From NCBI GenBank assembly GCA_036782775.1, contig DAIPYJ010000001.1, forward strand, positions 62,001 through 126,000: a stretch of DNA of 64,000 bases, given 5' to 3'. Origin of the DNA: CF-13 sp036782775 (GTDB taxonomy: Bacteria; Chloroflexota; Dormibacteria; CF-121). The notes beneath the pieces were generated by a model, which worked only from the letters and a program-made list of their open reading frames with translations, ran no database searches and was not told where the DNA came from. Made by a program: the position numbers and the translations under genes. Shown in pieces: positions 54,217 through 62,571 of this stretch; positions within the stretch are counted from its first letter, which is position 1, and every line of letters begins with the position of its first letter.

Positions 54217-55377
54217 TCATGCCTGCGCGAGGGCCTGGTCAAGGTCTGAGATCAGATCGGCTGCGTCTTCCAGGCCAACGGAGATCCGGATCAGCCCATC
54301 CGCCACCCCATGCGCCTTCCGGGTGTCGGCGGGAATCGAGGCATGCGTCATCAGCGCCGGCAGCTCGATCAGGGACTCGACACCGCCCAGGCTCTCCGCC
54401 AGCGTGAACAGCTGAGTCCGCTCGACGACCCGCCGCGCCGCCTCCAGATCGCCTTTGACTTCGAACGAGATCATGCCGCCGAAGCCGGACATCTGCCGCT
54501 TCGCCAGTTCGCTTTGTGGATGGTCGGGTAGTCCCGGGTAGAACACGCGAGCGACCCGGGCGTGCTTCGCCAGGAAGTCCGCTACCTGGCCTGCATTCCG
54601 ATCGTGCTCCCGCATTCGAACCGCAAGCGTCTTCAGCCCCCGGAGAACGAGCCAGGCATCCATCGGCCCCGGCACGCCTCCGACGGCGTTTTGCAGGAAG
54701 CCCAGCCGCTCGGATAGATCGTCTCGATTGAGAACCACCGTACCGCCGATGAGGTCGCTGTGGCCGCCGAGATATTTGGTTGCGCTGTGCACGACGATGT
54801 CGGCGCCGAGCGCCAGCGGCCGCTGAAAGTAGGGGCTCATGAAGGTGTTGTCGACGACGACGAGCGCCTGCCGGCGGTGGGCGAGCTGGGCCACGGCCTG
54901 AATGTCGACCAGCTTGAGGAGCGGGTTGGTCGGCGATTCGATCCAGACCATGCGGGTCCGCTCGCCGATCGCCCGCTCGATCGCGCTGAGCTCGCTGCCA
55001 TCGACAAACGAAAAGGACAATCCCATCGGCTCCAGCACGCGGCGAAACAGCCGGTAGGTGCCGCCGTAGAGATCATCCATCGCCACCGTGTGGTCGCCCG
55101 GCGAAAGCAGTTGCATGACGGCGGATTCCGCCGCCATGCCTGAGGCGAAGGCAAGCCCATGCGCCCCGCCCTCGAGCGCCGCGATGCAGGTCTCGAGGGC
55201 GGCCCGAGTCGGGTTGCCGGTTCGCGCGTACTCATAGCCTCGATGCTTGCCGATGGCTTCCTGGGCGAAGGTCGAGGTCTGGTAAATCGGGACGGTCACC
55301 GCGCCGGTCGATGGATCGGGCTCCTGGCCGGCGTGAATCGCCCGCGTCGAGAAGCCCGGGCTCGCGGATTCCGTCAA
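54217..55377 (-). CDS. Cystathionine gamma-lyase/gamma-synthase (PLP enzyme)
   Basis: 386 residues of the Cys/Met-metabolism PLP family. Seen: TRAIHAGQEPDPSTGAVTVP, YEYARTGNPTRAALE, DDLYGGTYRLF, ESPTNPLLKLVDI, and the PLP lysine in HSATKYLGGH (Lys201). The C-terminal LAESLGGVESLIELPALMTH segment is complete. It overlaps the cystathionine beta-synthase gene by 4 nt. That pairing favours the lyase reaction (cystathionine to cysteine) over the gamma-synthase, but the enzymes are hard to tell apart by motif. Confidence 0.92.
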   Translation of the reverse strand: MTESASPGFSTRAIHAGQEPDPSTGAVTVPIYQTSTFAQEAIGKHRGYEYARTGNPTRAALETCIAALEGGAHGLAFASGMAAESAVMQLLSPGDHTVAMDDLYGGTYRLFRRVLEPMGLSFSFVDGSELSAIERAIGERTRMVWIESPTNPLLKLVDIQAVAQLAHRRQALVVVDNTFMSPYFQRPLALGADIVVHSATKYLGGHSDLIGGTVVLNRDDLSERLGFLQNAVGGVPGPMDAWLVLRGLKTLAVRMREHDRNAGQVADFLAKHARVARVFYPGLPDHPQSELAKRQMSGFGGMISFEVKGDLEAARRVVERTQLFTLAESLGGVESLIELPALMTHASIPADTRKAHGVADGLIRISVGLEDAADLISDLDQALAQA

Positions 55378-56750
55378 CGCGCGGCCCGGGTACGAGTCAT
55401 GAACTCGAGCAGGTCGAGTCGCGTGATGATGCCGACCGGCTGCTCTCGTTCGATGACCACCAGCGCCGTTGCGCCGCCGAGCAGGGCATTGAACGCCTCG
55501 TCAATGTGCGCACCGGCCGTGATCGTGGGGAACGGCCCGTCCATCGCCGCGCCCACCGTCGTGTCGATCAACCCGGGGTCGCGGTAGACGCGATCGAGCA
55601 GCGTCCGTTCCTGGATGCTGCCCACGAGCTTCCTGCCAGGACCGGCGCCGTCTTCGGTGACCGGCATCTGCGAGATGCCGTACTCCTGCAGCAAATCGAT
55701 CGCCTTTCCAACCGTCTCCTTCGAGGAGACGGTGATCAACTCGGGAATCTCGCGATGCGGGGTCACCACGACGTCCTGAACGCGCTGCAGGGGAAAGCGC
55801 TCGAGGAAGCCGTTCTGCCGCATCCATTCGTCGTTGTAGATCTTGCCCATGTTGTTGCGACCGGTGTCCGGGAGGATGACGACGATCAGTCTTCCGGGCT
55901 CCATCTCCTTGGCGATCTGGAGCGCCGCGTACATCGCGGTCCCGGCCGAGCCGCCGACCAGGATTCCCTCTTCGCGCGTGATCCGCCGAGCCGTAAGGAA
56001 CGAGTCGCGATCCCCGACCTGGATGATCCGGTCGAACAGCTTCAGGTCGATCGTGCCGGGAATGAAGTCTTCGCCGATGCCCTCGACCTTGTAGGGCTTG
56101 ACCGTGTCGCCCGAATAGAGCGAGCCTTCGGGGTCGGCGCCGACCAGCATCACGCCCGGCTTCTTCTCTCGGAGGAACCGGCCCGCGCCGGTCATCGTGC
56201 CGCCAGTACCCAGGCCACCGACGAGCGCGTCGATCTCGCCACCGGTTTGCTCCCAGAGTTCGGGGCCGGTGGTCTCGTAATGCGCCTGGGGATTCATTGG
56301 ATTGAAATACTGGTTGGGCTGAAAGGCGCCCGGAATCTCTTTGCTCAACCGCTCGGCAACCGAGTAGTAACTCTCAGGCGAATCGCGCGGAACCGCCGTC
56401 GGGCAGACGACGACCTCTGCCCCATAGGCCCGCAGCAGTGCGATTTTTTCCGGGGATTGCTTGTCCGCCATGACGAAGATCATCCGGTAGCCCTTGAGCG
56501 CGGCAGCGATGGCGAGCGCGTGGCCGGTGTTGCCAGAGGTGGGCTCGACGATGGTCCCGCCCGGTCGCAAGAAACCGCGACGTTCGGCATCCTCGATCAT
56601 CTTCAGGCCGATCCGGTCTTTCACGCTTCCGCCGGGATTCATGGTCTCGACCTTGGCCAAGATGGTCGGCTTCAAACCTATGGTGATTCGATGCAGCCGC
56701 ACCAGCGGCGTGTGCCCCACGGCCTCCAGGATGTTGCCCAGGACCTGCAC
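55374..56750 (-). CDS. Cystathionine beta-synthase with C-terminal CBS pair
   Basis: 458 residues from GTG 56750. A fold-type II PLP domain (1-320) has the Schiff-base Lys44 in NPGGSVKDR, PTSGNTGHALAIAAAL, GGLGTGGTMTGAGRF and VGGSAGTAMYAALQ. Residues about 335-455 are a CBS pair (ISQMPVTEDGAGPGRKLVGS and ATALVVIEREQPVGIITRLD), as in eukaryotic-type CBS. There is no N-terminal heme domain. It condenses homocysteine and serine. With the downstream lyase it makes a reverse transsulfuration operon producing cysteine from methionine. A -10 (TAGAAT) lies 9 nt before the GTG. Confidence 0.95.
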   Translation of the reverse strand: MQVLGNILEAVGHTPLVRLHRITIGLKPTILAKVETMNPGGSVKDRIGLKMIEDAERRGFLRPGGTIVEPTSGNTGHALAIAAALKGYRMIFVMADKQSPEKIALLRAYGAEVVVCPTAVPRDSPESYYSVAERLSKEIPGAFQPNQYFNPMNPQAHYETTGPELWEQTGGEIDALVGGLGTGGTMTGAGRFLREKKPGVMLVGADPEGSLYSGDTVKPYKVEGIGEDFIPGTIDLKLFDRIIQVGDRDSFLTARRITREEGILVGGSAGTAMYAALQIAKEMEPGRLIVVILPDTGRNNMGKIYNDEWMRQNGFLERFPLQRVQDVVVTPHREIPELITVSSKETVGKAIDLLQEYGISQMPVTEDGAGPGRKLVGSIQERTLLDRVYRDPGLIDTTVGAAMDGPFPTITAGAHIDEAFNALLGGATALVVIEREQPVGIITRLDLLEFMTRTRAAR

Positions 56751-56759
56751 TGCGGCCCC

Positions 56760-56775
56760 ATTCTATGCGTAGAAT
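56760..56775. promoter_or_regulatory. Symmetric divergent -10 elements (ATTCTA-TGCG-TAGAAT)
   Basis: TAGAAT at 56770-56775 on the plus strand and at 56760-56765 on the minus strand form a perfect inverted repeat around TGCG. The plus -10 gives a leader of about 25 nt with AGGAGGAGG before GTG 56807. The minus -10 is 9 nt from GTG 56750, giving an almost leaderless mRNA. The two promoters overlap so closely that both cannot be occupied at once. Confidence 0.55.
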
Positions 56776-56806
56776 CGGCACCAGTTCAGGAGGAGGGACG
56801 GGACCC

Positions 56807-57325
56807 GTGCCGGTATCGGTTGCCAACTCTCAGGTGGTCTACGACGCCATGAAAGGCGTCGGGGTGCGGATGGTTAGCGCCCTACCCGAGACCTGGCTGG
56901 TTCACCTGATCCGGTTTGCCGATGAGGATCCAAACATGACGCTGGTCCGTCTCGCCAAAGAAGAGGAGGGCGTCGGGGTGTCAGCCGGGGCGCACCTTGC
57001 CGGCGTCAAGTCGGCAATGCTGATGCAGAACCACGGGTTTCTGCAGTCGATCAATGGCATCAACGGCGTCTCGCTGCTCTACAAGATTCCGCTGCTGATG
57101 CTGATCACCGACCGCGGGGGCTTCGGCGAGAAGGATCCATGGCAGACGGAAGGCGGAAAGTACACGCGTCCCATCCTGGACGCCTTGCACATCGCGCACG
57201 ACGACCTGACCAAACCGGACGACGTCGAACCGAAAATGGCCAAGGCGATGGCGCTGGCGCAGAGCTCGCTCTCGCCGGTCGCCTTGCTGCTCGGCCGCGA
57301 CCTGATGTGGGAGGAGCCGCAGTGA
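56807..57325 (+). CDS. TPP-dependent decarboxylase alpha subunit (sulfopyruvate decarboxylase-like)
   Basis: 172 residues from GTG 56807, preceded by AGGAGGAGG. It corresponds to the N-terminal (pyrimidine-binding) half of two-subunit TPP enzymes of the ComD/phosphonopyruvate decarboxylase type: SALPETWLVHLIRF, RLAKEEEGVGVSAGAHLAG with the Glu that activates TPP, QNHGFLQSINGING and ITDRGGFGEKDPWQ. It pairs with the next gene to form the active enzyme. The substrate is probably a 2-oxo acid, but sulfopyruvate is only the best-known family example. Confidence 0.83.
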   Translation: MPVSVANSQVVYDAMKGVGVRMVSALPETWLVHLIRFADEDPNMTLVRLAKEEEGVGVSAGAHLAGVKSAMLMQNHGFLQSINGINGVSLLYKIPLLMLITDRGGFGEKDPWQTEGGKYTRPILDALHIAHDDLTKPDDVEPKMAKAMALAQSSLSPVALLLGRDLMWEEPQ

Positions 57326-57990
57326 AGCGTCTCGATTGCCTGAAGGCGATCTACCCGGAGCTGGAGGATTGTGCCGTCGTCACCATCATGGGCGCGGTCG
57401 CCGCCGAGCTGTACTCGCTCGGGCACCGCGCCAACTTCTTCTATCTCGAGCACGCGATGGGCCTCGCCTCGTCGATCGGCCTGGGCATCGCCCTGGCCCA
57501 ACCTGAGCGCAAGGTCGTCGTGATCGACGGCGACGGGTCGGTCCTGATGAACCTTGGCGGGCTCACCACCCTCGCCCGCTCCCGACCGAGCAACCTGGTT
57601 CACCTGATCTTCGACAACGAGACGCTCCTTTCCGTGGGTGGCGGTGCTCCAGGCGGCTATCGCTGGTTCACGACGGCAACCGCCGCGGGCACCGACCTGG
57701 CCGGCATCGCGAAAGCGGCCGGGTTTCCACGGGCGCAGAGCGTCAACGAGCTCGACGATTTCGAGGAGGCCGCGCTCGATGCCATCAACGGCGACGAGCT
57801 GAGCTGCGTCGTGGCCAAGGTGGAGGCGGAGATGCCGAAGAGCTTTCTGATGGACGTGCACATGCTCGAGAATCGATTCGAATTTCCGCGCGCCTTACAG
57901 CAACCGCCACGCCGCAAGGACGAGCGTGCAAGCCGGCCTGCGAAGGAACAACCCGCGGCCATTCCGGCGCTGAAGTCAAGGGAGGAATGA
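57322..57990 (+). CDS. TPP-dependent decarboxylase beta subunit (sulfopyruvate decarboxylase-like)
   Basis: 222 residues from GTG 57322 (GTGA overlap). It holds the TPP diphosphate/Mg site: VIDGDGSVLMNLGGLTTLAR with IFDNETLLSVGG, the GDG...N motif. FFYLEHAMGLASSIGLGIAL is also typical of the C-terminal half of such enzymes. A Lys/Arg/Pro tail (about 190-222) is extra. With the alpha subunit it makes one decarboxylase. In this tryptophan-catabolic neighbourhood it may act on an aromatic or other 2-oxo acid; this is inference. Confidence 0.83.
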   Translation: MKRLDCLKAIYPELEDCAVVTIMGAVAAELYSLGHRANFFYLEHAMGLASSIGLGIALAQPERKVVVIDGDGSVLMNLGGLTTLARSRPSNLVHLIFDNETLLSVGGGAPGGYRWFTTATAAGTDLAGIAKAAGFPRAQSVNELDDFEEAALDAINGDELSCVVAKVEAEMPKSFLMDVHMLENRFEFPRALQQPPRRKDERASRPAKEQPAAIPALKSREE

Positions 57991-57991
57991 A

Positions 57992-58777
57992 TTGAGCACG
58001 AAAATCGATACCCTCGCCGCGTTTGTCGAGAGCCTGGTCTCCGGTTCGATTGACGTCGTCGACCTGACCCAGCCATTGTCCGAGCGCACGCCCATGATCC
58101 AGCTGCCGCCGCCTTTCGCCAACACGCCGAACTGGAAGACGCACCTGATCAGCCAGTACGACGACAAAGGCCCAGCCTGGTACTGGAATTGGTTCGAGGG
58201 CGGCGAGCATGCCGGCACCCACTTCGACGCGCCCATTCACTGGGTTACGGGCAAAGACAAGGACGACGTCTCGCAGGTGCCGGTGCGGCGATTGATCGGA
58301 CCGGCGATCCTGATCGACAAGTCGAAGGAAGCGGAGGCCAATCCCGATTTCCTGCTGACGCTGAACGACATCCGAGCCTTCGAGCGGGAGCACGGCTCGC
58401 TCCCCGAGGGCAGCTGGCTCCTTTACCGGACCGGCTGGGACGCGCGCGCCAACGACCAGAAGGCGTTCCTCAACGCCAATGAAACCGGTCCGCACACGCC
58501 CGGCATTGACATCGAGCTGGCGAAGTGGCTGGCGAATGAGAGTCCGTTTGTCGGGGTCGGGGTCGAGACGGTCGGGACCGACGCCGGCGCGGCGCATTCC
58601 TTCAACCCACCTTTCCCCTGCCATCAATTCCTCCTTGGAGCCAACAAATACGGCCTCACCCAGCTCGCCAACCTCTTGAAGCTTCCGCCGACCGGCGCCG
58701 TGCTCGTCGTCGCCCCGCTGAAGCTGGTCAAAGGATCGGGAAGCCCCTGCAGAGCGTTGGCGCTCGTCCAGCGATAG
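57992..58777 (+). CDS. Cyclase-family protein, probable kynurenine formamidase
   Basis: 261 residues from TTG 57992, with GGGAGGAA upstream. It has the metal motif HAGTHFDAPIHW (HxGTHxDxPxH) of the KynB/cyclase family, plus DLTQPLSERTPMIQLPPPF at the start and GVGVETVGTDAGAAHSFNPP near the end. KynB hydrolyses N-formylkynurenine to kynurenine. Position between TPP enzyme genes and kynureninase, close to tryptophan dioxygenase, supports that role. The protein is longer than classical KynB (about 210), so another cyclic-amide or lactone substrate is possible. Confidence 0.82.
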   Translation: MSTKIDTLAAFVESLVSGSIDVVDLTQPLSERTPMIQLPPPFANTPNWKTHLISQYDDKGPAWYWNWFEGGEHAGTHFDAPIHWVTGKDKDDVSQVPVRRLIGPAILIDKSKEAEANPDFLLTLNDIRAFEREHGSLPEGSWLLYRTGWDARANDQKAFLNANETGPHTPGIDIELAKWLANESPFVGVGVETVGTDAGAAHSFNPPFPCHQFLLGANKYGLTQLANLLKLPPTGAVLVVAPLKLVKGSGSPCRALALVQR

Positions 58778-60009
58778 AGCTGCCCGCCGGCCTCGAGCTG
58801 CGCGCGATCCGGCCGGAGGAGCACCGCGCCTACGCCGCGTCGCTGCGCCGTACCTTTGGCGGACCGGCGCCGACGGACGAGGAGCTGGCGGTCAGCCGCG
58901 AGATCACCGAGTTCGACCGGACGCTCGCCGTCTTCGAAGACCGTGAGATCGTCGCGACCGCAGGCATCTTTTCGTATCAGATGACGGTTCCCGGCGGGAC
59001 CGCAGCCTGTGGTGGCGTGACGCGGGTCACCGTTATGCCGACCCATCGCCGGCGCGGATTGTTGACGGCGATGATGCGGCAACAGCTCGAGGACATGCAC
59101 GAGCGGGAAGAGCCGCTCGCCGCGCTTTACGCGTCGGAGGCGCCGATCTACGGCCGCTTCGGTTACGGCCTGGCGACGTATCAGGCAGAAATGGAGGTCA
59201 CGCGCTCACGGGCGGAGTTCGCCGGTCAATCCAGCTCGGAAGGCCAGGTAAAAATGATCGACGTTCCGGCCGCGGTCTCGGCCTTCGCGCGTGTCTGGGA
59301 GCGCGTCCTCCCAACGCAGCCTGGCATGCTCCGCCTCGATGAGCACTGGTGGCGGAATATGCTTCGAGATCCAGAAAGCCAGCGGCACGGCTTCAGCGCG
59401 GACTACCGCGTCGTTTACGAGAGCGGCGGCGCGCCAACGGGATTTGCGCTCTATCGCGTGAAGCTTGACTGGGACTCGATGGGACCGACTGGCGTCCTGA
59501 AGCTCGAATTGCTGATGGCGGTCGACGCTGACGCCTACCGTGCGCTCTGGCACTACCTGCTCGGCGTCGACCTGATGGTGAAAGTGATTGCCGAGCAGCG
59601 GAGAGTGGATGAACCACTGCGATTCCTGCTCGCGGATTCGCGCCAGCCGAAGATCATCATCCAGGACGGAATCTGGCTGCGCCTGGTTGATGTTGCTCGC
59701 GCGCTTGCCGCCCGCCGCTATGCCATCGACGGCAGGCTCGTCCTCGAGGTCCACGACCAGCTCTGCCCCTGGAACGAGGGCCGCTTCGAAATCGATGGCG
59801 GGCAGTCCGCCGCGACCTGCCGGCGTTGCGACCTGGAGCCGGATCTGGAGATGACGGTCGCCGATCTTGGCGCCGTCTACCTGGCCGGCAATCGTTTTCG
59901 CGCCTTGCATGAGGCCGGCCGGGTGATCGAGCGCCGTCCCGGGGCGCTGGCCCGCGCCGACCTGATGTTCGCCTCTGACCGCGTCCCCTGGTGCCCCAGC
60001 CACTTCTAA
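58774..60009 (+). CDS. Eis-like GNAT N-acetyltransferase (no ordinary start codon)
   Basis: About 410 residues. The acetyl-CoA site VTVMPTHRRRGLLTAMM and the following SEAPIYGRFGYGLAT are typical of Eis-type GNATs (two GNAT domains and a C-terminal SCP2-like domain with WNEGRFEIDGG). ATG 58981 is the first ordinary start, but the frame before it reads ELRAIRPEEHRAYAASLRRT and then DRTLAVFEDREIVATAGIFS, clearly the family's N-terminus. ATA 58774 overlaps the cyclase stop (ATAG), and CTG 58780 is next. The true start is a near-cognate codon or a base is missing. Such enzymes acetylate amines; the substrate is unknown. Confidence 0.85.
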   Translation: MELPAGLELRAIRPEEHRAYAASLRRTFGGPAPTDEELAVSREITEFDRTLAVFEDREIVATAGIFSYQMTVPGGTAACGGVTRVTVMPTHRRRGLLTAMMRQQLEDMHEREEPLAALYASEAPIYGRFGYGLATYQAEMEVTRSRAEFAGQSSSEGQVKMIDVPAAVSAFARVWERVLPTQPGMLRLDEHWWRNMLRDPESQRHGFSADYRVVYESGGAPTGFALYRVKLDWDSMGPTGVLKLELLMAVDADAYRALWHYLLGVDLMVKVIAEQRRVDEPLRFLLADSRQPKIIIQDGIWLRLVDVARALAARRYAIDGRLVLEVHDQLCPWNEGRFEIDGGQSAATCRRCDLEPDLEMTVADLGAVYLAGNRFRALHEAGRVIERRPGALARADLMFASDRVPWCPSHF

Positions 60010-60027
60010 GCCGTCCATAATCCCCTC

Positions 60028-61260
60028 GTGGATCGCGAGACCTGCCAGTCCTTCGACGGACAGGACCCGCTGGCACATTTCCGCGACGAGTTCTCTCTTC
60101 CCGACGGTGTCATCTATCTCGACGGGAATTCGCTGGGCGCCCTGCCGCGCGCGACCGTCGCTCGGCTGAACCAGGTTGCCGTCGAGGAGTGGGGTAGCGG
60201 ACTCATCCGTAGCTGGAATGCGGCCGATTGGATTCACGCGCCACGCCGGATCGGCGACAAAATTGCCCGCCTGATCGGCGCCCACGCCGGCGAGGTCATC
60301 GTCGCCGACAGCACGTCTGTGAACCTCTTCAAGCTGCTCGCTGGCGCCTTGCGGCTGCAGCCGGAACGCCATTTCGTCCTCACCGAAAGCGGCAACTTTC
60401 CCACCGACCTGTACGTCGCCCAGGGACTCATTGAGATGCTTGGTGGTAACCATGCGCTTCGCGTCGTGCCTCGCCATCAGCTCGCCGGCGCGATTGACGG
60501 CAGCGTTGCCATCGTCATGCTCACCCACGTCGACTACGCCACCGGGGAAATCCACGACATGCGCCGCCTCACCGAGGCAGCGCACCGATACGGCTCGCTC
60601 ATGCTGTGGGACCTGTCGCATAGCGCTGGAGCGCTTCCGCTCGATCTGAACCGCAACCAGGTCGATCTCGCCATCGGCTGTGGCTACAAGTACCTGAATG
60701 GCGGCCCGGGGGCCCCGGCGTATGTCTTCGTCGCGAACCGGCTCCAGGAGCAGCTTGCCAACCCGATCTCCGGCTGGATGGGACACGCCTCCCCCTTCGC
60801 ATTCGCGGCGGAGTACGAGCCCGCGCCGGGCATCGCGCGCCAGCTTGCCGGGACGCCACCCGTGCTGAGCCTGATGGCGCTCGAGGTCGCGGTGGACATG
60901 TGGCTGCGCGTCGATCAGCAGGAGGCTCGTCGCAAGTCGATGGCGCTCGGCGACCTTTTTATCCGCCTGGTTGAGGAGACCTGCCGCGACCTCGGCCTCG
61001 AGGTGGCATCACCTCGGGAGGCAGCCCAGCGCGGCTCGCAGGTCTCGCTTCGCCACCAAGAGGCCTACCGCGTTATGCGCGCGTTGATCGACCGCGCGGT
61101 GATCGGCGATTTCCGGACGCCGGACCTGATGCGTTTTGGTTTCGCCTCGCTCTACACCCGCTACGTCGACGTTTACGATGCCGTGCGCTGCCTCCGGGAA
61201 GTGCTGGCGACGCGCGCCTGGCAGCGCCCTGAGTACGCGACTCGCCTCATCGTCACCTGA
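60028..61260 (+). CDS. kynU: Kynureninase
   Basis: 410 residues from GTG 60028. A fold-type I PLP enzyme cleaving kynurenine to anthranilate and alanine. VIYLDGNSLGALPRATVARL, ADSTSVNLFKLLAGAL, LWDLSHSAGALPLDLN and the PLP Lys221 in GCGYKYLNGGPGAPA match the KynU family. GWMGHASPFAFAAEYEPAPG is also typical. CATAAT 6 nt before the GTG suggests a further leaderless or near-leaderless promoter inside the run. Its stop overlaps the next gene. Confidence 0.95.
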   Translation: MDRETCQSFDGQDPLAHFRDEFSLPDGVIYLDGNSLGALPRATVARLNQVAVEEWGSGLIRSWNAADWIHAPRRIGDKIARLIGAHAGEVIVADSTSVNLFKLLAGALRLQPERHFVLTESGNFPTDLYVAQGLIEMLGGNHALRVVPRHQLAGAIDGSVAIVMLTHVDYATGEIHDMRRLTEAAHRYGSLMLWDLSHSAGALPLDLNRNQVDLAIGCGYKYLNGGPGAPAYVFVANRLQEQLANPISGWMGHASPFAFAAEYEPAPGIARQLAGTPPVLSLMALEVAVDMWLRVDQQEARRKSMALGDLFIRLVEETCRDLGLEVASPREAAQRGSQVSLRHQEAYRVMRALIDRAVIGDFRTPDLMRFGFASLYTRYVDVYDAVRCLREVLATRAWQRPEYATRLIVT

Positions 61261-61712
61261 TGGATCGGCAGCCGGGCGATCGCCTCCTTCGCGGCTACCT
61301 GAGCAGCCGGCTCGTCCTGCTGATCATCGGCATCATCACGCCAATCGGCATCCTGGTTGTCAACGCGGCCGCGTTTGTCTACAAGAACCTGGCGCAATTC
61401 CGAATCGGCATCGCCGCCTGTGCGCTGATCAGCTCGCTGGTCCTCAACGGGTTGACCGCATCCTGGTTACTTCGGCTGGCTGGTCGGCGATCGATGTCGC
61501 TCTACCTAGAGCACCGCGACTGGGCAACGATCGTGGCAACCATCATCGTGATCGCCACCTCGGTCGGCGCCGCGATATTCACCTACATCGGCATGAGCAA
61601 CCCAAACCGATTACCCGATGGGCTCGCCGTGCTGACTGCGCTGCTCGCCCTCTTCGTACCGCTCGGCATCACTTACGTCAGCCGGTTCTTCGCGAACCCG
61701 AACACCTCGTAG
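61260..61712 (+). CDS. Four-helix membrane protein of unknown function
   Basis: 150 residues. Hydrophobic helices: LVLLIIGIITPIGILVVNAA, IGIAACALISSLVLNGLTAS, WATIVATIIVIATSVGAAIF and LTALLALFVPLGITYVSRFF. Its ATG overlaps the kynU stop (TGATGG). No family recognised. It is convergent with kynA (4 bp). Confidence 0.7.
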   Translation: MDRQPGDRLLRGYLSSRLVLLIIGIITPIGILVVNAAAFVYKNLAQFRIGIAACALISSLVLNGLTASWLLRLAGRRSMSLYLEHRDWATIVATIIVIATSVGAAIFTYIGMSNPNRLPDGLAVLTALLALFVPLGITYVSRFFANPNTS

Positions 61713-61716
61713 CCGG

Positions 61717-62511
61717 CTATAGCTGGGAGCGGACCTGCCAGAGCTCCGGGAAAAAGCGCTTGTTGAGCGTCGACTGCAGATACTTGACGCCGGTCGATCC
61801 GCCGGTCCCTGCCTTGTCGCCAATCTGCCGTTCGACCATCTCGACGTGCCGTATGCGCCAGATGCGGAATCCCTCGTCGTGGTCGAGGAGCGCCTCGGCG
61901 AGGTCGAGGACGTCTGCATGGCTCGAGCCGTCACGGTAGAGGTCGGCGACCGTCAGCCCGCGCCGCGCCAGAAGCCCTGCGAAGGCATCCGCGAGTGAGG
62001 GCTCGGCGAGTCGCTGCTCCAACCGGAGACGAGCGCCCGGCTCGCCCTCGAGCGCCTTCAAGTAGCCGCGGTCCTTCAGTCCCGAGAGATACTCGACCTC
62101 GCGGAACTGGACCGATTGAAAGCCGCTAGCTGGGGCGAGCTCGGAACGAAACGTCAGAAAGTCCTGCGGCGCCATCGTCTCGAGCACGGCAACCTGCTCG
62201 ACCATGAGCGCCTCGATGACCTTGATGCGCCCGAGGTAGTGGCGCGCGGTCCGCAGTGCGTCACGCTGGATGGCATCCCGCGTCGCCTCCAGCTCATGGA
62301 TCAGGACCTTGAACCAGAGCTCGTATGCCTGGTGGACGATGATGAAGAGCAGCTCGTCGTGCGCGTCGGTAAGGCCCTGTTGTAACTCGAGCAGTTCTGG
62401 AATCCGTAAGTAGGAGCCGTAGCTGAGGCGCCGGCCGCTGGCATCGTCGTAGCCCATCCCGCCGAGGCGGTACGGCCTGGGCTTCTCATCGGGCTGTTGC
62501 GCCGTGGCCAA
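61717..62511 (-). CDS. kynA: Tryptophan 2,3-dioxygenase
   Basis: 264 residues. The heme enzyme opens the indole ring of tryptophan to N-formylkynurenine. Motifs: LSYGSYLRIPELLELQ, HDELLFIIVHQAYELWFK, and RHVEMVERQIGDKAGTGGST with the heme-ligand His222, ending in KYLQSTLNKRFFPELW. All catalytic positions of bacterial TDO are present. The gene is on the opposite strand to the rest of the kynurenine genes and is divergent from the aryl-CoA ligase gene (60 bp). Confidence 0.96.
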   Translation of the reverse strand: MATAQQPDEKPRPYRLGGMGYDDASGRRLSYGSYLRIPELLELQQGLTDAHDELLFIIVHQAYELWFKVLIHELEATRDAIQRDALRTARHYLGRIKVIEALMVEQVAVLETMAPQDFLTFRSELAPASGFQSVQFREVEYLSGLKDRGYLKALEGEPGARLRLEQRLAEPSLADAFAGLLARRGLTVADLYRDGSSHADVLDLAEALLDHDEGFRIWRIRHVEMVERQIGDKAGTGGSTGVKYLQSTLNKRFFPELWQVRSQL

Positions 62512-62571
62512 GCTGCGACCAGCTTACCCCCGAACGTGCTACAACGAGGTCGTTCACAAGGAGGGGACAAC

